64,000 nt of DNA from Halonatronomonas sp051745425 (GCA_051745425.1 JBNJEB010000001.1:1-64000), one strand, 5' to 3'. Counted from the first letter of the stretch, positions 1 through 8,852 are shown. The notes: generated by a model not told the origin, from the letters alone. Translations and numbers: made by a program.

Positions 1-316
1 TAATAGGCTCTAAAATTCCGTAATTTCCTTCAGTTAAGTCATCAAATTCTTTAATTAAAACCGCTTCCATCTCCTTTGTTTCAGGATTTGGATTTGGAAC
101 ATATACCTCTTTTTTATCCTTAAGCATCTTTTTAATTAAATCATGAGTTTTTACTTCATTCTTATAAGAAACATATATAAAAATTTTATTATTCTTCTTA
201 TAAAAATCAGTTCTTAAAAAATTACTAATGATCCTTTTACTCTTATCAATAATTATTTTGTTTTTTAAATTTTCTCTTTTACTCATAAATTCATTTCTTA
301 AATTATTTTTATTCAT
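1..316 (-). CDS. 5-formyltetrahydrofolate cyclo-ligase, N-terminal part (runs off left edge)
   Basis: The first 105 codons of a gene that continues past the window start. The translation has the pattern of the MTHFS/YgfA family: an N-terminal SKR helix, then FIYVSYKNEVKTHDLI, the VYVPNP strand, an acidic EMEAV turn and a GNYGILEP motif that lines the nucleotide/folate site. The enzyme makes 5,10-methenyl-THF from 5-formyl-THF using ATP, in the cytoplasm. The ATG at 316 has an AGGTGA ribosome binding site about six bases upstream. The gene lies directly downstream of the 6S RNA gene, the same neighbourhood as ssrS-ygfA in gamma-proteobacteria. A separate promoter at 334-362 suggests independent expression. 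Family call is from motif recognition only; the catalytic C-terminal part is outside the window. Confidence 0.82.
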   Translation of the reverse strand, partial: MNKNNLRNEFMSKRENLKNKIIIDKSKRIISNFLRTDFYKKNNKIFIYVSYKNEVKTHDLIKKMLKDKKEVYVPNPNPETKEMEAVLIKEFDDLTEGNYGILEPI

Positions 317-333
317 TTTTTTCACCTGACTTT

Positions 334-362
334 ATAATACCAAATAGCATTCTTTTATGCAA
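334..362 (-). promoter_or_regulatory. Sigma-A promoter of the cyclo-ligase gene
   Basis: The minus strand reads TTGCAT (357-362), 17 bases, then TATTAT (334-339). It sits between the 6S terminator and the gene start at 316. The two hexamers, and the GG just before the -10 box, are the same as in the 6S RNA promoter at 613-641. Confidence 0.65.
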
Positions 363-391
363 AGTATTCGCATATAAATTTATAAATAAAT

Positions 392-420
392 AAAAAAACT
401 GATTGGAGTCACCAATCAGT
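392..420 (-). terminator. Rho-independent terminator of the 6S RNA gene
   Basis: On the minus strand a perfect 9-bp stem ACTGATTGG/CCAATCAGT (398-420) is followed by a run of seven T. It separates the 6S RNA from the downstream cyclo-ligase gene. Confidence 0.85.
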
Positions 421-606
421 AGAAATAAAGTTCCGCCATGCCGTGTGGATTTTAAATTTTGATCCCTGTCTGCCAGGTGGGTGCCCTCCTACTCGATTTA
501 TAAGTCCATTAAAGGCATTTACGCCACGAATAGAGTCCAGGCTCCCTGTGTGTTAGTGTTGGTCAAAATTTTTACCATCACGCACATGGCAGAACCATAT
601 ATTCCT
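421..606 (-). ncRNA. ssrS: 6S RNA (RNA polymerase-binding regulatory RNA)
   Basis: No protein gene fits this stretch, but it folds as expected for 6S RNA. The ends pair (GTTCTGCCATG at 585-595 with CATGGCGGAAC at 430-440, one G-U). An inner stem AAATTTTGA/TCAAAATTT follows, then a large weakly paired central region rich in CCC/GGG blocks, then a long apical arm (ACTC...GAGT). 6S RNA mimics an open promoter and sequesters sigma-A RNA polymerase. The 5' end near 606 is inferred from the promoter at 613-641; the 3' end comes from the terminator at 392-420. The adjoining cyclo-ligase gene supports the call. I did not run a covariance model, so the identification rests on fold, size (about 185-210 nt) and synteny. 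Confidence 0.75.
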
Positions 607-612
607 TTAATT

Positions 613-641
613 ATAATACCACATAAATACTACAAATGCAA
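613..641 (-). promoter_or_regulatory. Sigma-A promoter of the 6S RNA gene
   Basis: Minus strand TTGCAT (636-641), 17-base spacer, TATTAT (613-618), giving a start near 606. It lies in the short gap after the aspS stop codon. Confidence 0.7.
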
Positions 642-655
642 GATATATGAAGGTA

Positions 656-2431
656 TTATATATCTAATTTAATATTCAGTTCATCGAGTTGAGCTTTACT
701 TACTTCCCCTGGAGCTTTAGTTAGTAATGAACCAGCTTTTTGATTCTTAGGAAATGCTATTACATCCCTTATCGAATTCTTACCAGCTAAAATCATTATT
801 ATTCTATCCAACCCAAATGCTACACCACCATGTGGAGGAGTACCATAAGTCAAGGCTTTTAGTAAAAATCCAAACTTTTCATCAGCTTCTTTTTCAGAAA
901 TATTTAATAACCTAAATATTTTTTCCTGGAGGTCCCGTCTATGTATTCTTCTACTTCCTCCCCCAATCTCTTCACCATTTAAAACCATATCATAAGCTGC
1001 AGCTCTCACTTTCAAAGGCTCTGAATCTAAGAGATCAATATCTTCGACTTTTGGAGCTGTAAATGGATGATGTTCTGATTCAAGTCTTTCCTCTTCATCA
1101 TTGTAATGAAACAAAGGAAAATCTACCACCCATAAAAAGTCATATTTATTCTTAGGAATTAAGTTAAGTTTCTCTCCTAAATGGAGTCTTAATTGTCCAA
1201 GTGAAGTAACTGATGTTTTATAGTCAGCTGCAACTAGTAAAGCCAGATCATTTTTTTCAACAGCCAATTTTTCTTTCAAATTATTTATCTCTTCATCAGA
1301 TAAAAACTTAGCAATTGGTGATTTTACTTCTTCTTCAGTAAATGCAAACCAGGCCAAACCCTTTGCACCATATGTCTTAACAACATCCTCTAATTTATCT
1401 ATCTGACCTCTACTGAAATCTGCTCCATCAGATACTTTAAGACCTCTTACTGTTCCGCCACTATTTACAATATTCCTAAATACGTTAAACTTACTCTCGG
1501 TAAATATCTCAGATAAATCTTTTATCTTCATTCCGAATCTAGTATCAGGACTGTCACTTCCATAATTATCCATAGCTTCTTTATAAGTAAGTCTTTCAAA
1601 ATTCAAATCAACTTCAATATCGCCAACAGCAAAAATATCTCTCACCAGTTCTTCCATCTCTGACATGAATTTATCCTGTTCAAAAAATGACATTTCAATA
1701 TCTATTTGAGTAAATTCAGGCTGTCTGTTAGCTCTTAAATCCTCATCTCTAAAACACCTGGCAATCTGAAAATACTGTTCAACTCCTGAAGACATTAATA
1801 GTTGTTTAAATAACTGAGGAGACTGAGGTAATGCATAAAATTTACCTTTATTAACCCTGCTTGGAACTAGATAATCCCTTGCACCTTCAGGAGTACTTCT
1901 GGTTAATATTGGTGTTTCAATTTCCCAATAACCTCTTTCAGTTAAAAACTGCCTGGTCTTCTGCATCACAAAGTGCTTTATCTTTAAGGCATCTCTCATC
2001 TCAGGTCTTCTTAAATCTAAGTATCGATATTCCAACCTTAAATCTTCACCAACATCTGCATTATCTTCAATTAAAAAAGGTGGAGTTTCAGATTCAGCCA
2101 GGATTTGAATTTCATAGCCCTCTAGTTCAATTTCACCTGTAGCCATTTCTGGATTAATATTATCATCAGGTCTCGCCCTAACTTTACCCTCTATTTTAAC
2201 CACATATTCTGACCTTAAATTATCAGCAATTTCAAAAGCAGTCTTAGAAATTGATTGGTCAAATACAACCTGGACTATCCCACTTCTATCTCTAATATCT
2301 AAGAATATTAATGAACCATGATCTCTTCTTTTCTGCACCCAACCACAAATAACTAATTTTTCTCCTATAAAATTTTTATTTATTTCAATATTTTTATTAC
2401 TTCTTGATTTGTCAATTACATTAGATTCCAT
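656..2431 (-). CDS. aspS: Aspartyl-tRNA synthetase
   Basis: Charges tRNA-Asp with aspartate in the cytoplasm. The 591-residue protein has the bacterial AspRS layout: an N-terminal OB-fold anticodon-binding domain (about 15-120), class II motif 2 around FRDEDLRANRQPEFTQID (about 223-240), an inserted GAD domain (about 300-420) and motif 3 GVAFGLDRIIMIL near 537. Length is normal for the family. The ATG at 2431 follows an AGGAGTGA site. It is the last gene of the apt-rel-dtd-MBL-chaperone-hisS-aspS operon, 20 bases after hisS, the usual Firmicutes hisS-aspS pair. Whether it is discriminating or also charges tRNA-Asn cannot be decided here because no gatCAB genes are in the window. Confidence 0.98.
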   Translation of the reverse strand: MESNVIDKSRSNKNIEINKNFIGEKLVICGWVQKRRDHGSLIFLDIRDRSGIVQVVFDQSISKTAFEIADNLRSEYVVKIEGKVRARPDDNINPEMATGEIELEGYEIQILAESETPPFLIEDNADVGEDLRLEYRYLDLRRPEMRDALKIKHFVMQKTRQFLTERGYWEIETPILTRSTPEGARDYLVPSRVNKGKFYALPQSPQLFKQLLMSSGVEQYFQIARCFRDEDLRANRQPEFTQIDIEMSFFEQDKFMSEMEELVRDIFAVGDIEVDLNFERLTYKEAMDNYGSDSPDTRFGMKIKDLSEIFTESKFNVFRNIVNSGGTVRGLKVSDGADFSRGQIDKLEDVVKTYGAKGLAWFAFTEEEVKSPIAKFLSDEEINNLKEKLAVEKNDLALLVAADYKTSVTSLGQLRLHLGEKLNLIPKNKYDFLWVVDFPLFHYNDEEERLESEHHPFTAPKVEDIDLLDSEPLKVRAAAYDMVLNGEEIGGGSRRIHRRDLQEKIFRLLNISEKEADEKFGFLLKALTYGTPPHGGVAFGLDRIIMILAGKNSIRDVIAFPKNQKAGSLLTKAPGEVSKAQLDELNIKLDI

Positions 2432-2451
2432 CTTGTCACTCCTAACATATA

Positions 2452-3711
2452 CTAGTTATCTAATAAACTCTTTACTTTTTTTGTTAACTCACTTAATAAA
2501 ACAGAAACTTCTTCTCCAGTTCTCATATTTCTTAAGGTGGCCTGACCGGATTCTAGCTCTTCTGTACCTAAAATAATTGTATAATTACTATTTTTTCTAT
2601 CAGCATCTTTCATCTGACTTTTTACGCTCCTACCAAAGTAATCTTTATCAGCTGAAATCCCGGCCTCTCTTAGTTTATCTAAATATTTAAAACCTGTTTT
2701 TTCTGCTTTTTCACCAATAGTTACAATATAAATATCAATTCCAGACTCTAAATCAAGATCTTGATCTTCTAATAAGATTTCTAAGCGCTCAAGACCTAAA
2801 GCAAAACCAACCCCTGGAATATTTCTATCTCCAATTTCCTCAACTAAACCGTTATAACGTCCTCCTGCAAAAATTGCGTCCTGAGAACCAAGTTCATCTG
2901 ATTTTATCTCAAAAGCTGTATTTGTATAATAATCTAAACCTCTAACCAAAGTTGGAACCTCTCTATACTCAATCATTAAACTACTCAATCCATTTTTGAC
3001 TTCTTCAAAATCATCTTCACATTTCTCACATAGATTATCAGTTATCTCAGGAGCATCACTAATAATCTCCTGACAGCTCTCAACTTTACAGTCTAAAACC
3101 CTTAAAGGATTTTTTTTAATTCTTCTTTTGCAATCACCACATAAATCTTGATTAACATCATTAAAATAATTCTTTAATTTTTCTAAATAATCAGGCCTGC
3201 ATTCTTTGCAACCTACTGAATTAATTTCTACAACAAACTCAGATAATCCAACTTCTTTTAAAAAATCAATCCCTAATTTGATTATCTCAACATCAACTAA
3301 AGGATTATCACTACCTAAAACTTCAACTCCAAACTGATGAAATTGCCTATACCTGCCAGCCTGAGGTCGCTCATATCTAAACATAGGTCCAGAATAAAAA
3401 AACTTAAAAGGCAATGCTTTGCCATATAGTTTATTCTCTATAAAAGATCTAACTACAGGGGCTGTTCCTTCTGGTCTTAAAGTTATACTCCTGCCACCTT
3501 TATCTTCAAAAGTATACATCTCTTTTTCTACTATATCGGTTGTATCTCCAATTCCTCGAATAAATAAATCAGTTGATTCAAATATAGGTGTTCTAATCTC
3601 TTTATAATTATACTTTCTACATATTTCTATTGCTTTCTCTTCTAAATATTGCCATCTAAAAGAATCCGGGGGCAAAATGTCATTTGTCCCCCGGGGAGCA
3701 TTTATAGTCAT
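2452..3711 (-). CDS. hisS: Histidyl-tRNA synthetase
   Basis: Class II synthetase that charges tRNA-His. The 419-residue protein starts with the typical APRGTNDILP segment, has motif 2 around GPMFRYERPQAGRYRQFHQFG (starting near residue 107), the HisA motif LVRGLDYYTNTAFEI (near 258) and HisB motif AGGRYNGLVEEIG (near 283), then a C-terminal anticodon-binding domain. A cysteine cluster (CKEC, CGDC, CEKC between about 170 and 235) lies in the insertion domain, as in many Firmicutes HisRS. The ATG at 3711 follows an AAGGGCGG site. Located between the exported chaperone-like gene and aspS in one operon. Confidence 0.98.
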   Translation of the reverse strand: MTINAPRGTNDILPPDSFRWQYLEEKAIEICRKYNYKEIRTPIFESTDLFIRGIGDTTDIVEKEMYTFEDKGGRSITLRPEGTAPVVRSFIENKLYGKALPFKFFYSGPMFRYERPQAGRYRQFHQFGVEVLGSDNPLVDVEIIKLGIDFLKEVGLSEFVVEINSVGCKECRPDYLEKLKNYFNDVNQDLCGDCKRRIKKNPLRVLDCKVESCQEIISDAPEITDNLCEKCEDDFEEVKNGLSSLMIEYREVPTLVRGLDYYTNTAFEIKSDELGSQDAIFAGGRYNGLVEEIGDRNIPGVGFALGLERLEILLEDQDLDLESGIDIYIVTIGEKAEKTGFKYLDKLREAGISADKDYFGRSVKSQMKDADRKNSNYTIILGTEELESGQATLRNMRTGEEVSVLLSELTKKVKSLLDN

Positions 3712-3742
3712 AAATTATTTCCGCCCTTTCAAAATTTAAAAT

Positions 3743-5002
3743 TTATAAATCATCATCTATTTCTACTTCTGAATCGAGTTCTTCCTCATCTTCCAGATCT
3801 TCCGCTTCTAGTTCTTCAAGTTCCTCAGTTTCTAATTCTTCAACATCCTCATCTGCAGATGGCAAATTCTCTTCGTTGCCCATATCCTGCATCTCCTGCT
3901 GTAATTCTATAAATTTATCCATTTCTCTTGAAGCTCTCTCTTCATCCCCTAATTCATTAAAAGCAAGATTCAATTGATACCTTGCCATTAAATTTCCTTC
4001 TGCATAATCTGATGCAAGGTCATATTTTTCAGTAGCTTCTTCAACCTCACCTTCTTCTCTATATAGTTCTCCAAAATGAAAAGCAACTTCCCAGTTTTCA
4101 GGATGCTCTTCCATTGCATCTTCCATTGTTTCAACTGCATTATCAAAGTCATCATCATAAAAATAACTCTCAGCTAAATATATATATAAAGCTGGATCAT
4201 TTTGTATCTCTAATGCTTCATTAAAACTCTCTCTAGCATTTTCATAATCATCATTCTGATAATAGCTCATTCCCTTTAAGGCAGGATCAAAGATTTCAAT
4301 GTCAGCAGAATTTCTAGCTTCTTCTACCCATTCTTCTAAATTTTCCTCTTCTAATTCAGTTAAAGCATTTTCTTGAATTTCTTCTTTTGCAGATTCTATT
4401 TCTTCATCTGACATTTCTTCAATTTCTTCTTCAGAATATTCTTCATTAAACCTTTCTTCAATTAAATCTTCTTCTACTTCAATTTCACCCTGAATATCTT
4501 CAATAGTAGCTTCTACTAAATTTTGTTGTTGTATTGAAGCTCTTACACTGTCTCTAAAATCCTCTATTGTAAATCCTTGATCAGCCATAATTTCTTCTAA
4601 TTCTTCCATATCAATCTGGTTCTGTTCTAAAATATCATTAATTGCCTCTTCAACTTCCTCTTCTCCAACTTCTACATTAATATCCCGGTTTTGAGCTTCT
4701 AACTGTAATAATTTTTCCTCAATAAGAGAATTTAATATACTTAATCTAAATGGTAACATTTGAGTTCTAGAAAATTGAGCTGTCTGTTGAGCATAATTTT
4801 GTAACATATTAAAATATTGCTGTCTTGAAATTTCTTCGTCATTGACTGAAGCGATCGCATCATTTACATCCCTGGATTGCTGTTCACCGCCTGACCCGCC
4901 TCCCATATAAGCACCATAACCCATAAATGCACCGGTCAAAGCAAATGCTAAAACAACTAAATAAACAACAATTTTACTATTTTTCCTCAATTCTTTAAAC
5001 AT
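3743..5002 (-). CDS. Membrane-anchored SurA/PrsA N-domain protein with TPR repeats
   Basis: A 419-residue protein with one N-terminal membrane segment (about 9-30, VVYLVVLAFALTGAFMGYGA) that anchors it outside the membrane. Residues about 48-230 resemble the SurA/PrsA N-terminal chaperone domain (NDEEISRQQYFNML, then LNSLIEEKLLQLEAQ). Residues about 245-375 form TPR-like repeats, for example DDYENARESFNEALEIQND and DDFDNAVETMEDAMEEHPE. The tail after about 385 is almost only Glu, Asp and Leu. I see no parvulin PPIase domain, which would be expected between or after the chaperone segments in SurA or PrsA. The likely role is a holdase or folding factor for exported proteins; this is inferred. 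The very acidic composition fits a halophile. Start chosen from AGGGGG upstream of ATG 5002. Confidence 0.7.
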   Translation of the reverse strand: MFKELRKNSKIVVYLVVLAFALTGAFMGYGAYMGGGSGGEQQSRDVNDAIASVNDEEISRQQYFNMLQNYAQQTAQFSRTQMLPFRLSILNSLIEEKLLQLEAQNRDINVEVGEEEVEEAINDILEQNQIDMEELEEIMADQGFTIEDFRDSVRASIQQQNLVEATIEDIQGEIEVEEDLIEERFNEEYSEEEIEEMSDEEIESAKEEIQENALTELEEENLEEWVEEARNSADIEIFDPALKGMSYYQNDDYENARESFNEALEIQNDPALYIYLAESYFYDDDFDNAVETMEDAMEEHPENWEVAFHFGELYREEGEVEEATEKYDLASDYAEGNLMARYQLNLAFNELGDEERASREMDKFIELQQEMQDMGNEENLPSADEDVEELETEELEELEAEDLEDEEELDSEVEIDDDL

Positions 5003-5017
5003 TTATATAATAACCCC

Positions 5018-5641
5018 CTATTGATCATTTAAATAATACCTTTTAAAATTTTTTATAGTAGTTTCTGGACCATGTCCAGGTAAAACAATAGTCTTATCTG
5101 GTAATTCAACTAATTTGTTAATTGAATCTACTAATTCATCTTTGTTTCCTCCAGGTAGATCAGTTCTTCCAACTCCATTTTTAAAAATTGTATCTCCGCT
5201 AAATAATAAGTCATTTTTATCATTATAAAATGCAATACTCCCCTGACTGTGTCCAGGGCAATAAATTATTTCAAGTTTATCATTCCCAAAATATAAAACA
5301 TCCATAGATTCAAAATGAAAATCTGCTTCTGGACTTTTAATTTTTGTTCCCATATACCTGGATAAATTTTTTTCAGGATCAACAAGATTCTCTGACTCTT
5401 TTTTGCTTATACCTAATTTAGTATTAAAATTGGCTTTCAAAAATTCATTTCCACCTATATGATCAAAATGACTATGCGTATTAATAATATATTTCAAATT
5501 AAGATCAAGCTCGTCAAGCTTATCTTTAATTTGATAAACCTCTTTTGCAGAACCTGGATCTATAACAATAGCTTCATTTGAGTCCCAAATTAAATAACCA
5601 TTTACAGAGTTGAAGTTAAATGCAAACCTTATATAATCTAT
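5018..5641 (-). CDS. Metallo-beta-lactamase-fold hydrolase (glyoxalase II-like), likely AUA start
   Basis: Metal-dependent hydrolase of the GloB-like family, 207 residues. Metal ligands are visible: THSHFDHIGG (HxHxDH), CPGHSQGS, FSGDTIF and a final PGHGPET. The first canonical start in frame is a TTG at 5497, but the frame is open upstream to a stop at 5648-5650, and those extra residues match the family N-terminus (YLIWDSNEAIVIDPG). In that stretch there is no ATG, GTG or TTG. The only codon correctly placed behind the strong GGAGGTGA site (5648-5655) is AUA at 5639-5641, nine bases from GGAGG. I therefore call AUA as the probable start. Substrate is unknown; hydroxyacyl-glutathione or a related thioester is possible. 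It sits between dtd and the SurA/TPR gene. Confidence 0.8.
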   Translation of the reverse strand: MDYIRFAFNFNSVNGYLIWDSNEAIVIDPGSAKEVYQIKDKLDELDLNLKYIINTHSHFDHIGGNEFLKANFNTKLGISKKESENLVDPEKNLSRYMGTKIKSPEADFHFESMDVLYFGNDKLEIIYCPGHSQGSIAFYNDKNDLLFSGDTIFKNGVGRTDLPGGNKDELVDSINKLVELPDKTIVLPGHGPETTIKNFKRYYLNDQ

Positions 5642-5668
5642 TTTTAATCACCTCCAGCAAAACAGAAA

Positions 5669-6118
5669 CTAAAATTCTTTCTTACTATCAACCAGCAAAG
5701 TAACTGGACCATCATTGTTTAAAGATAAATTCATATAAGCTTTAAATTCTCCATGTTCTGATTTTAGTTCAGTCTCTTTAACTTTATCTATGAAATAATC
5801 ATATAACTCCTCTGCTTTACCAGGTGAAGCTGCTTCAGTATATCCTGGCCTTCTTCCTGACCTACAGTCTCCATAAAGAGTGAACTGAGAAACAACCATT
5901 ATTTCTCTATTTAAATCTTTAGCTGATAAATTCATTTTTCCGTCTTCATCATCAAATACTCTTAAATTAATCATTTTATCAACCAGATAATCAGCATCTT
6001 CTTTTGTATCTTCTTTTCCTACTCCAAGCAAAACACATAAACCTTTATTTATCGAGCCTATTACTTTATTATCAACTTTAACTTCAGCTTCAAGAACCCT
6101 TTGAATAACTGCTCTCAT
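5669..6118 (-). CDS. dtd: D-aminoacyl-tRNA deacylase
   Basis: Removes D-amino acids mischarged on tRNA, a proofreading step in translation. At 149 residues the length is typical. The start MRAVIQRVLEAEV, the active-site motif VSQFTLYGD (near 77) and the GPVTLLVDS segment near the C-terminus, equivalent to the NxGPVT cross-subunit motif (here NNDGPVT), are all present. The ATG at 6118 has an AGGAGG site. It follows rel by 15 bases, the standard rel-dtd arrangement in Firmicutes, and precedes the MBL hydrolase gene. Confidence 0.97.
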   Translation of the reverse strand: MRAVIQRVLEAEVKVDNKVIGSINKGLCVLLGVGKEDTKEDADYLVDKMINLRVFDDEDGKMNLSAKDLNREIMVVSQFTLYGDCRSGRRPGYTEAASPGKAEELYDYFIDKVKETELKSEHGEFKAYMNLSLNNDGPVTLLVDSKKEF

Positions 6119-6133
6119 AGATTGCCTCCTATA

Positions 6134-8272
6134 TTAACTAGGTTTTGCTCTGCTAACTGATAAAACCCCAGAAATATTTTCTATCTTCCTTATAAGATCA
6201 TGCATATGCCCTCTACTACTTAATTCTACTGTAATTTTCACATGTGCCTGATTATATTTATTGCTATTAGCAATTACTGAATGTAATTCAATTTTTTCAT
6301 TAGAAATTAAGCTAGTAATATCATTTAATAACGCTGATTTATTTACAGCTTTAATAACTAAATCAACCTGATAAGAATCTGACCTTTGGTTATTCCATTT
6401 AACATCAATAAATCGGTCTTCATCATCTAAATCCTTCAAGTTTGGACAATCGGTCCTATGAACAGAAACACCTCTACCCCTGGTTATATAACCAATTATA
6501 TCATCACCTGGTACTGGATTACAGCATTGGGCTACTCTTACTAAAATATCATCCATTCCTTTAACCTGTATACCCTTATCAGGGCTCTTCTGTTTGGGGG
6601 TAGTAATTAAATCCTTCAATTTTTCTTTTTGCTTATATTTATCAGGCAACTTTTTTAGTGCCTGTTTTACAGCTATTTGATCATATCCAATAGCTTCATA
6701 TAATGTCTCTAGGTTGTCTTTTCCTAAACTCTTTGCTAATTCTTTCATTACTTTGTTCTTTTCAGATTCAGGAATTTCTACTTTTTCTTTATCAAAATAT
6801 TCTAGCAAAGTCTTTTTGCCATTTGCAACAATCTGTTCTTTTTGTTGTTGTTTAAACCAGCGTTTAATTTTACTTCTAGCCCTGGAAGTTTTAACAAATT
6901 TTAGCCAATCTCTAGTTGGTCCTGTACTATTATTAGATGTTAAGATTTCAACAAAATCTCCATTTTCAAGCTTATATTCTAATGGAACTATCTTTCCATT
7001 AACTTTAGCTCCAACGCAACTATGGCCTACTTCTGTATGAATATTATAAGCAAAATCAATTGGAGTACCACCTCTAGGTAATGATACTACATCCCCTTGA
7101 GGTGTAAAAACAAAGACTTCATCTTCAAATAAATCTATTTTTAAAGTTTCAATAAATTCATGGGGCTCTTGTAAATCTTTTTGCCATTCAAGTATCTGCC
7201 TCAACCAGGATAATTTCTCTTCAAAAACTTCATTATTATTATCCCCTTCTTTATATCTCCAATGAGCTGCAATACCATATTCTGCAGTTCTATGCATTTC
7301 AGGAGTTCTAATCTGGACTTCAAGCGGGTCGCCATTGGGACCAATTACTGTTGTATGAAGAGATTGGTACATATTGGATTTTGGCATTGCAATATAATCC
7401 TTAAATCTACCAGGCATAGGTTTCCAAAGATCATGAATTATTCCCAGGACTTCATAACACTCCCTTACAGAATTAACAATTACTCTAATAGCCGTTAAAT
7501 CATATACCTCACTAAAATCCACTTCTTTTCTTTCCATCTTCTGATAAATACTATATAAATGCTTGGCTCTACCGTAAATCTCAGCCTCTATTTCCTGCTC
7601 AGATAATTCATCATCAATATGAGAAATAGCTTTTTTAATTTCCTGTTCTCTCTCTTTTCTGTTTGCAGCAACTTTTCTAGAAATTTCGTAATACATATCA
7701 GGTTTTAAATATCTAAAACTTAAATCTTCTAATTCCCACTTTAATCTTGACATCCCAAGTCTATGAGCAAGAGGAGCATATATTTCAAGTGTTTCTTGAG
7801 CTTTTTCTACCTGCTTGTATTTTTTCATATATCCTAAAGTTCTCATATTATGAAGTCTATCAGCTAATTTTATAAGAACAACTCTAATATCATCAGCCAT
7901 AGCTAAAAACATTTTTCTTAAACTTTCAGCCTGTTGTTCTTCCTTTGTTTTAAACTCTAGTTTAGTTAATTTAGTTACACCATCAACAAGCAAAGCGACT
8001 TCTTCACTAAATTCTTTAACAATATATTCTCTATTAATTTCTGTATCCTCTAAAACATCATGGAGTAAAGCTCCTATTATTGTAGTTAAATCCAATTCCA
8101 GCTCAGATAATATATAAGCTACCCCAAGAGGATGTTCATAGTAGGGCTCACCAGAAACCCTATATTGACCTTTGTGAGCAGAATGACAAAGATCAAATGC
8201 CTTTTCCAGCTTCTCAATATCTGGATCTTCCATATAAGTATTAATTTTTTTAATTATTTTATTAAGATCCAT
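6134..8272 (-). CDS. rel: Bifunctional (p)ppGpp synthetase/hydrolase
   Basis: Makes and degrades the stringent-response alarmone (p)ppGpp. Domains in order: HD hydrolase (HSAHKGQYRVSGEPYYEHP and LLHDVLEDT, about 25-180), synthetase (MYQSLHTTVIG region, about 235-350), TGS (about 385-450, DVVSLPRGGTPIDFAYNIH), zinc-finger-like CC motif VAQCCNPVPGDDIIGY and C-terminal ACT domain. Both HD metal-binding residues and the synthetase core look intact, so it is probably bifunctional. I start it at ATG 8272, seven to eight bases after AGGAGA, instead of the upstream in-frame codon at 8296 which lacks a site. The protein is 712 residues. It lies in the apt-rel-dtd operon. Confidence 0.96.
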   Translation of the reverse strand: MDLNKIIKKINTYMEDPDIEKLEKAFDLCHSAHKGQYRVSGEPYYEHPLGVAYILSELELDLTTIIGALLHDVLEDTEINREYIVKEFSEEVALLVDGVTKLTKLEFKTKEEQQAESLRKMFLAMADDIRVVLIKLADRLHNMRTLGYMKKYKQVEKAQETLEIYAPLAHRLGMSRLKWELEDLSFRYLKPDMYYEISRKVAANRKEREQEIKKAISHIDDELSEQEIEAEIYGRAKHLYSIYQKMERKEVDFSEVYDLTAIRVIVNSVRECYEVLGIIHDLWKPMPGRFKDYIAMPKSNMYQSLHTTVIGPNGDPLEVQIRTPEMHRTAEYGIAAHWRYKEGDNNNEVFEEKLSWLRQILEWQKDLQEPHEFIETLKIDLFEDEVFVFTPQGDVVSLPRGGTPIDFAYNIHTEVGHSCVGAKVNGKIVPLEYKLENGDFVEILTSNNSTGPTRDWLKFVKTSRARSKIKRWFKQQQKEQIVANGKKTLLEYFDKEKVEIPESEKNKVMKELAKSLGKDNLETLYEAIGYDQIAVKQALKKLPDKYKQKEKLKDLITTPKQKSPDKGIQVKGMDDILVRVAQCCNPVPGDDIIGYITRGRGVSVHRTDCPNLKDLDDEDRFIDVKWNNQRSDSYQVDLVIKAVNKSALLNDITSLISNEKIELHSVIANSNKYNQAHVKITVELSSRGHMHDLIRKIENISGVLSVSRAKPS

Positions 8273-8304
8273 ATAAATTCTCCTAAACTTAAACACATAA
8301 ATAG

Positions 8305-8817
8305 TTACTCACTAATTAATGAAAAAACATCATAGCCTTCTAATTCATCTCTGCCTTTTAATGCAAGTAATTCCAATAAAAATCCAATACCTATAATCTC
8401 ACCATCAAGTTTTTCTATTAATTCAATTGCCGCTTTAGTAGTTCCACCAGTTGCTAATAAATCATCTATTAATAATACTTTATCTCCTGGTTTAATTGCA
8501 TCTTTATGAATTTCAACAGTATTTGTACCATATTCTAACTCATATTCAGCTGAAATAACTTCAGCCGGTAATTTCCCAGGTTTCCTGATTGGTATAAAAC
8601 CTTTGTCTAATTTCATTGCTATCTGTGGACCAAATAAAAATCCTCTTGCTTCAATAGCTGCAACATAATCAATATCAAAATCAGAATAATATTCAACCAT
8701 TTTATCAATAACATACTTATAAGTTTTAGGATTTTGCAAAATTGGGGTGATATCTTTAAATAAAATACCCTCTTTAGGAAAATCTGGTATCTCCCTGATG
8801 AACTTCTTAATCTCCAT
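8305..8817 (-). CDS. apt: Adenine phosphoribosyltransferase
   Basis: Converts adenine and PRPP to AMP in purine salvage. The 170-residue protein shows the expected start IREIPDFPKEGILFKDITP, the ARGFLFGPQIA loop, the base-stacking RKPGKLP segment and the PRPP-binding motif VLLIDDLLATGGTTKA (about 113-128). The first gene of its operon; a clear sigma-A promoter lies at 8853-8882. The apt-rel-dtd order is widely conserved in Firmicutes. Confidence 0.97.
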   Translation of the reverse strand: MEIKKFIREIPDFPKEGILFKDITPILQNPKTYKYVIDKMVEYYSDFDIDYVAAIEARGFLFGPQIAMKLDKGFIPIRKPGKLPAEVISAEYELEYGTNTVEIHKDAIKPGDKVLLIDDLLATGGTTKAAIELIEKLDGEIIGIGFLLELLALKGRDELEGYDVFSLISE

Positions 8818-8852
8818 TATAGAACCTCCCTTAATTAATTTTCAACATTAAT

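Noticed and set aside
481..672. 63-residue open frame on the plus strand
   Set aside because: It runs through the 6S RNA gene in antisense, has no ribosome site, and reads into aspS. The RNA fold explains the sequence better.
1861..2142. Plus-strand frames opposite aspS, hisS, secD, dnaK and others
   Set aside because: These are antisense shadows of strongly conserved genes, with no ribosome binding sites and no family resemblance.
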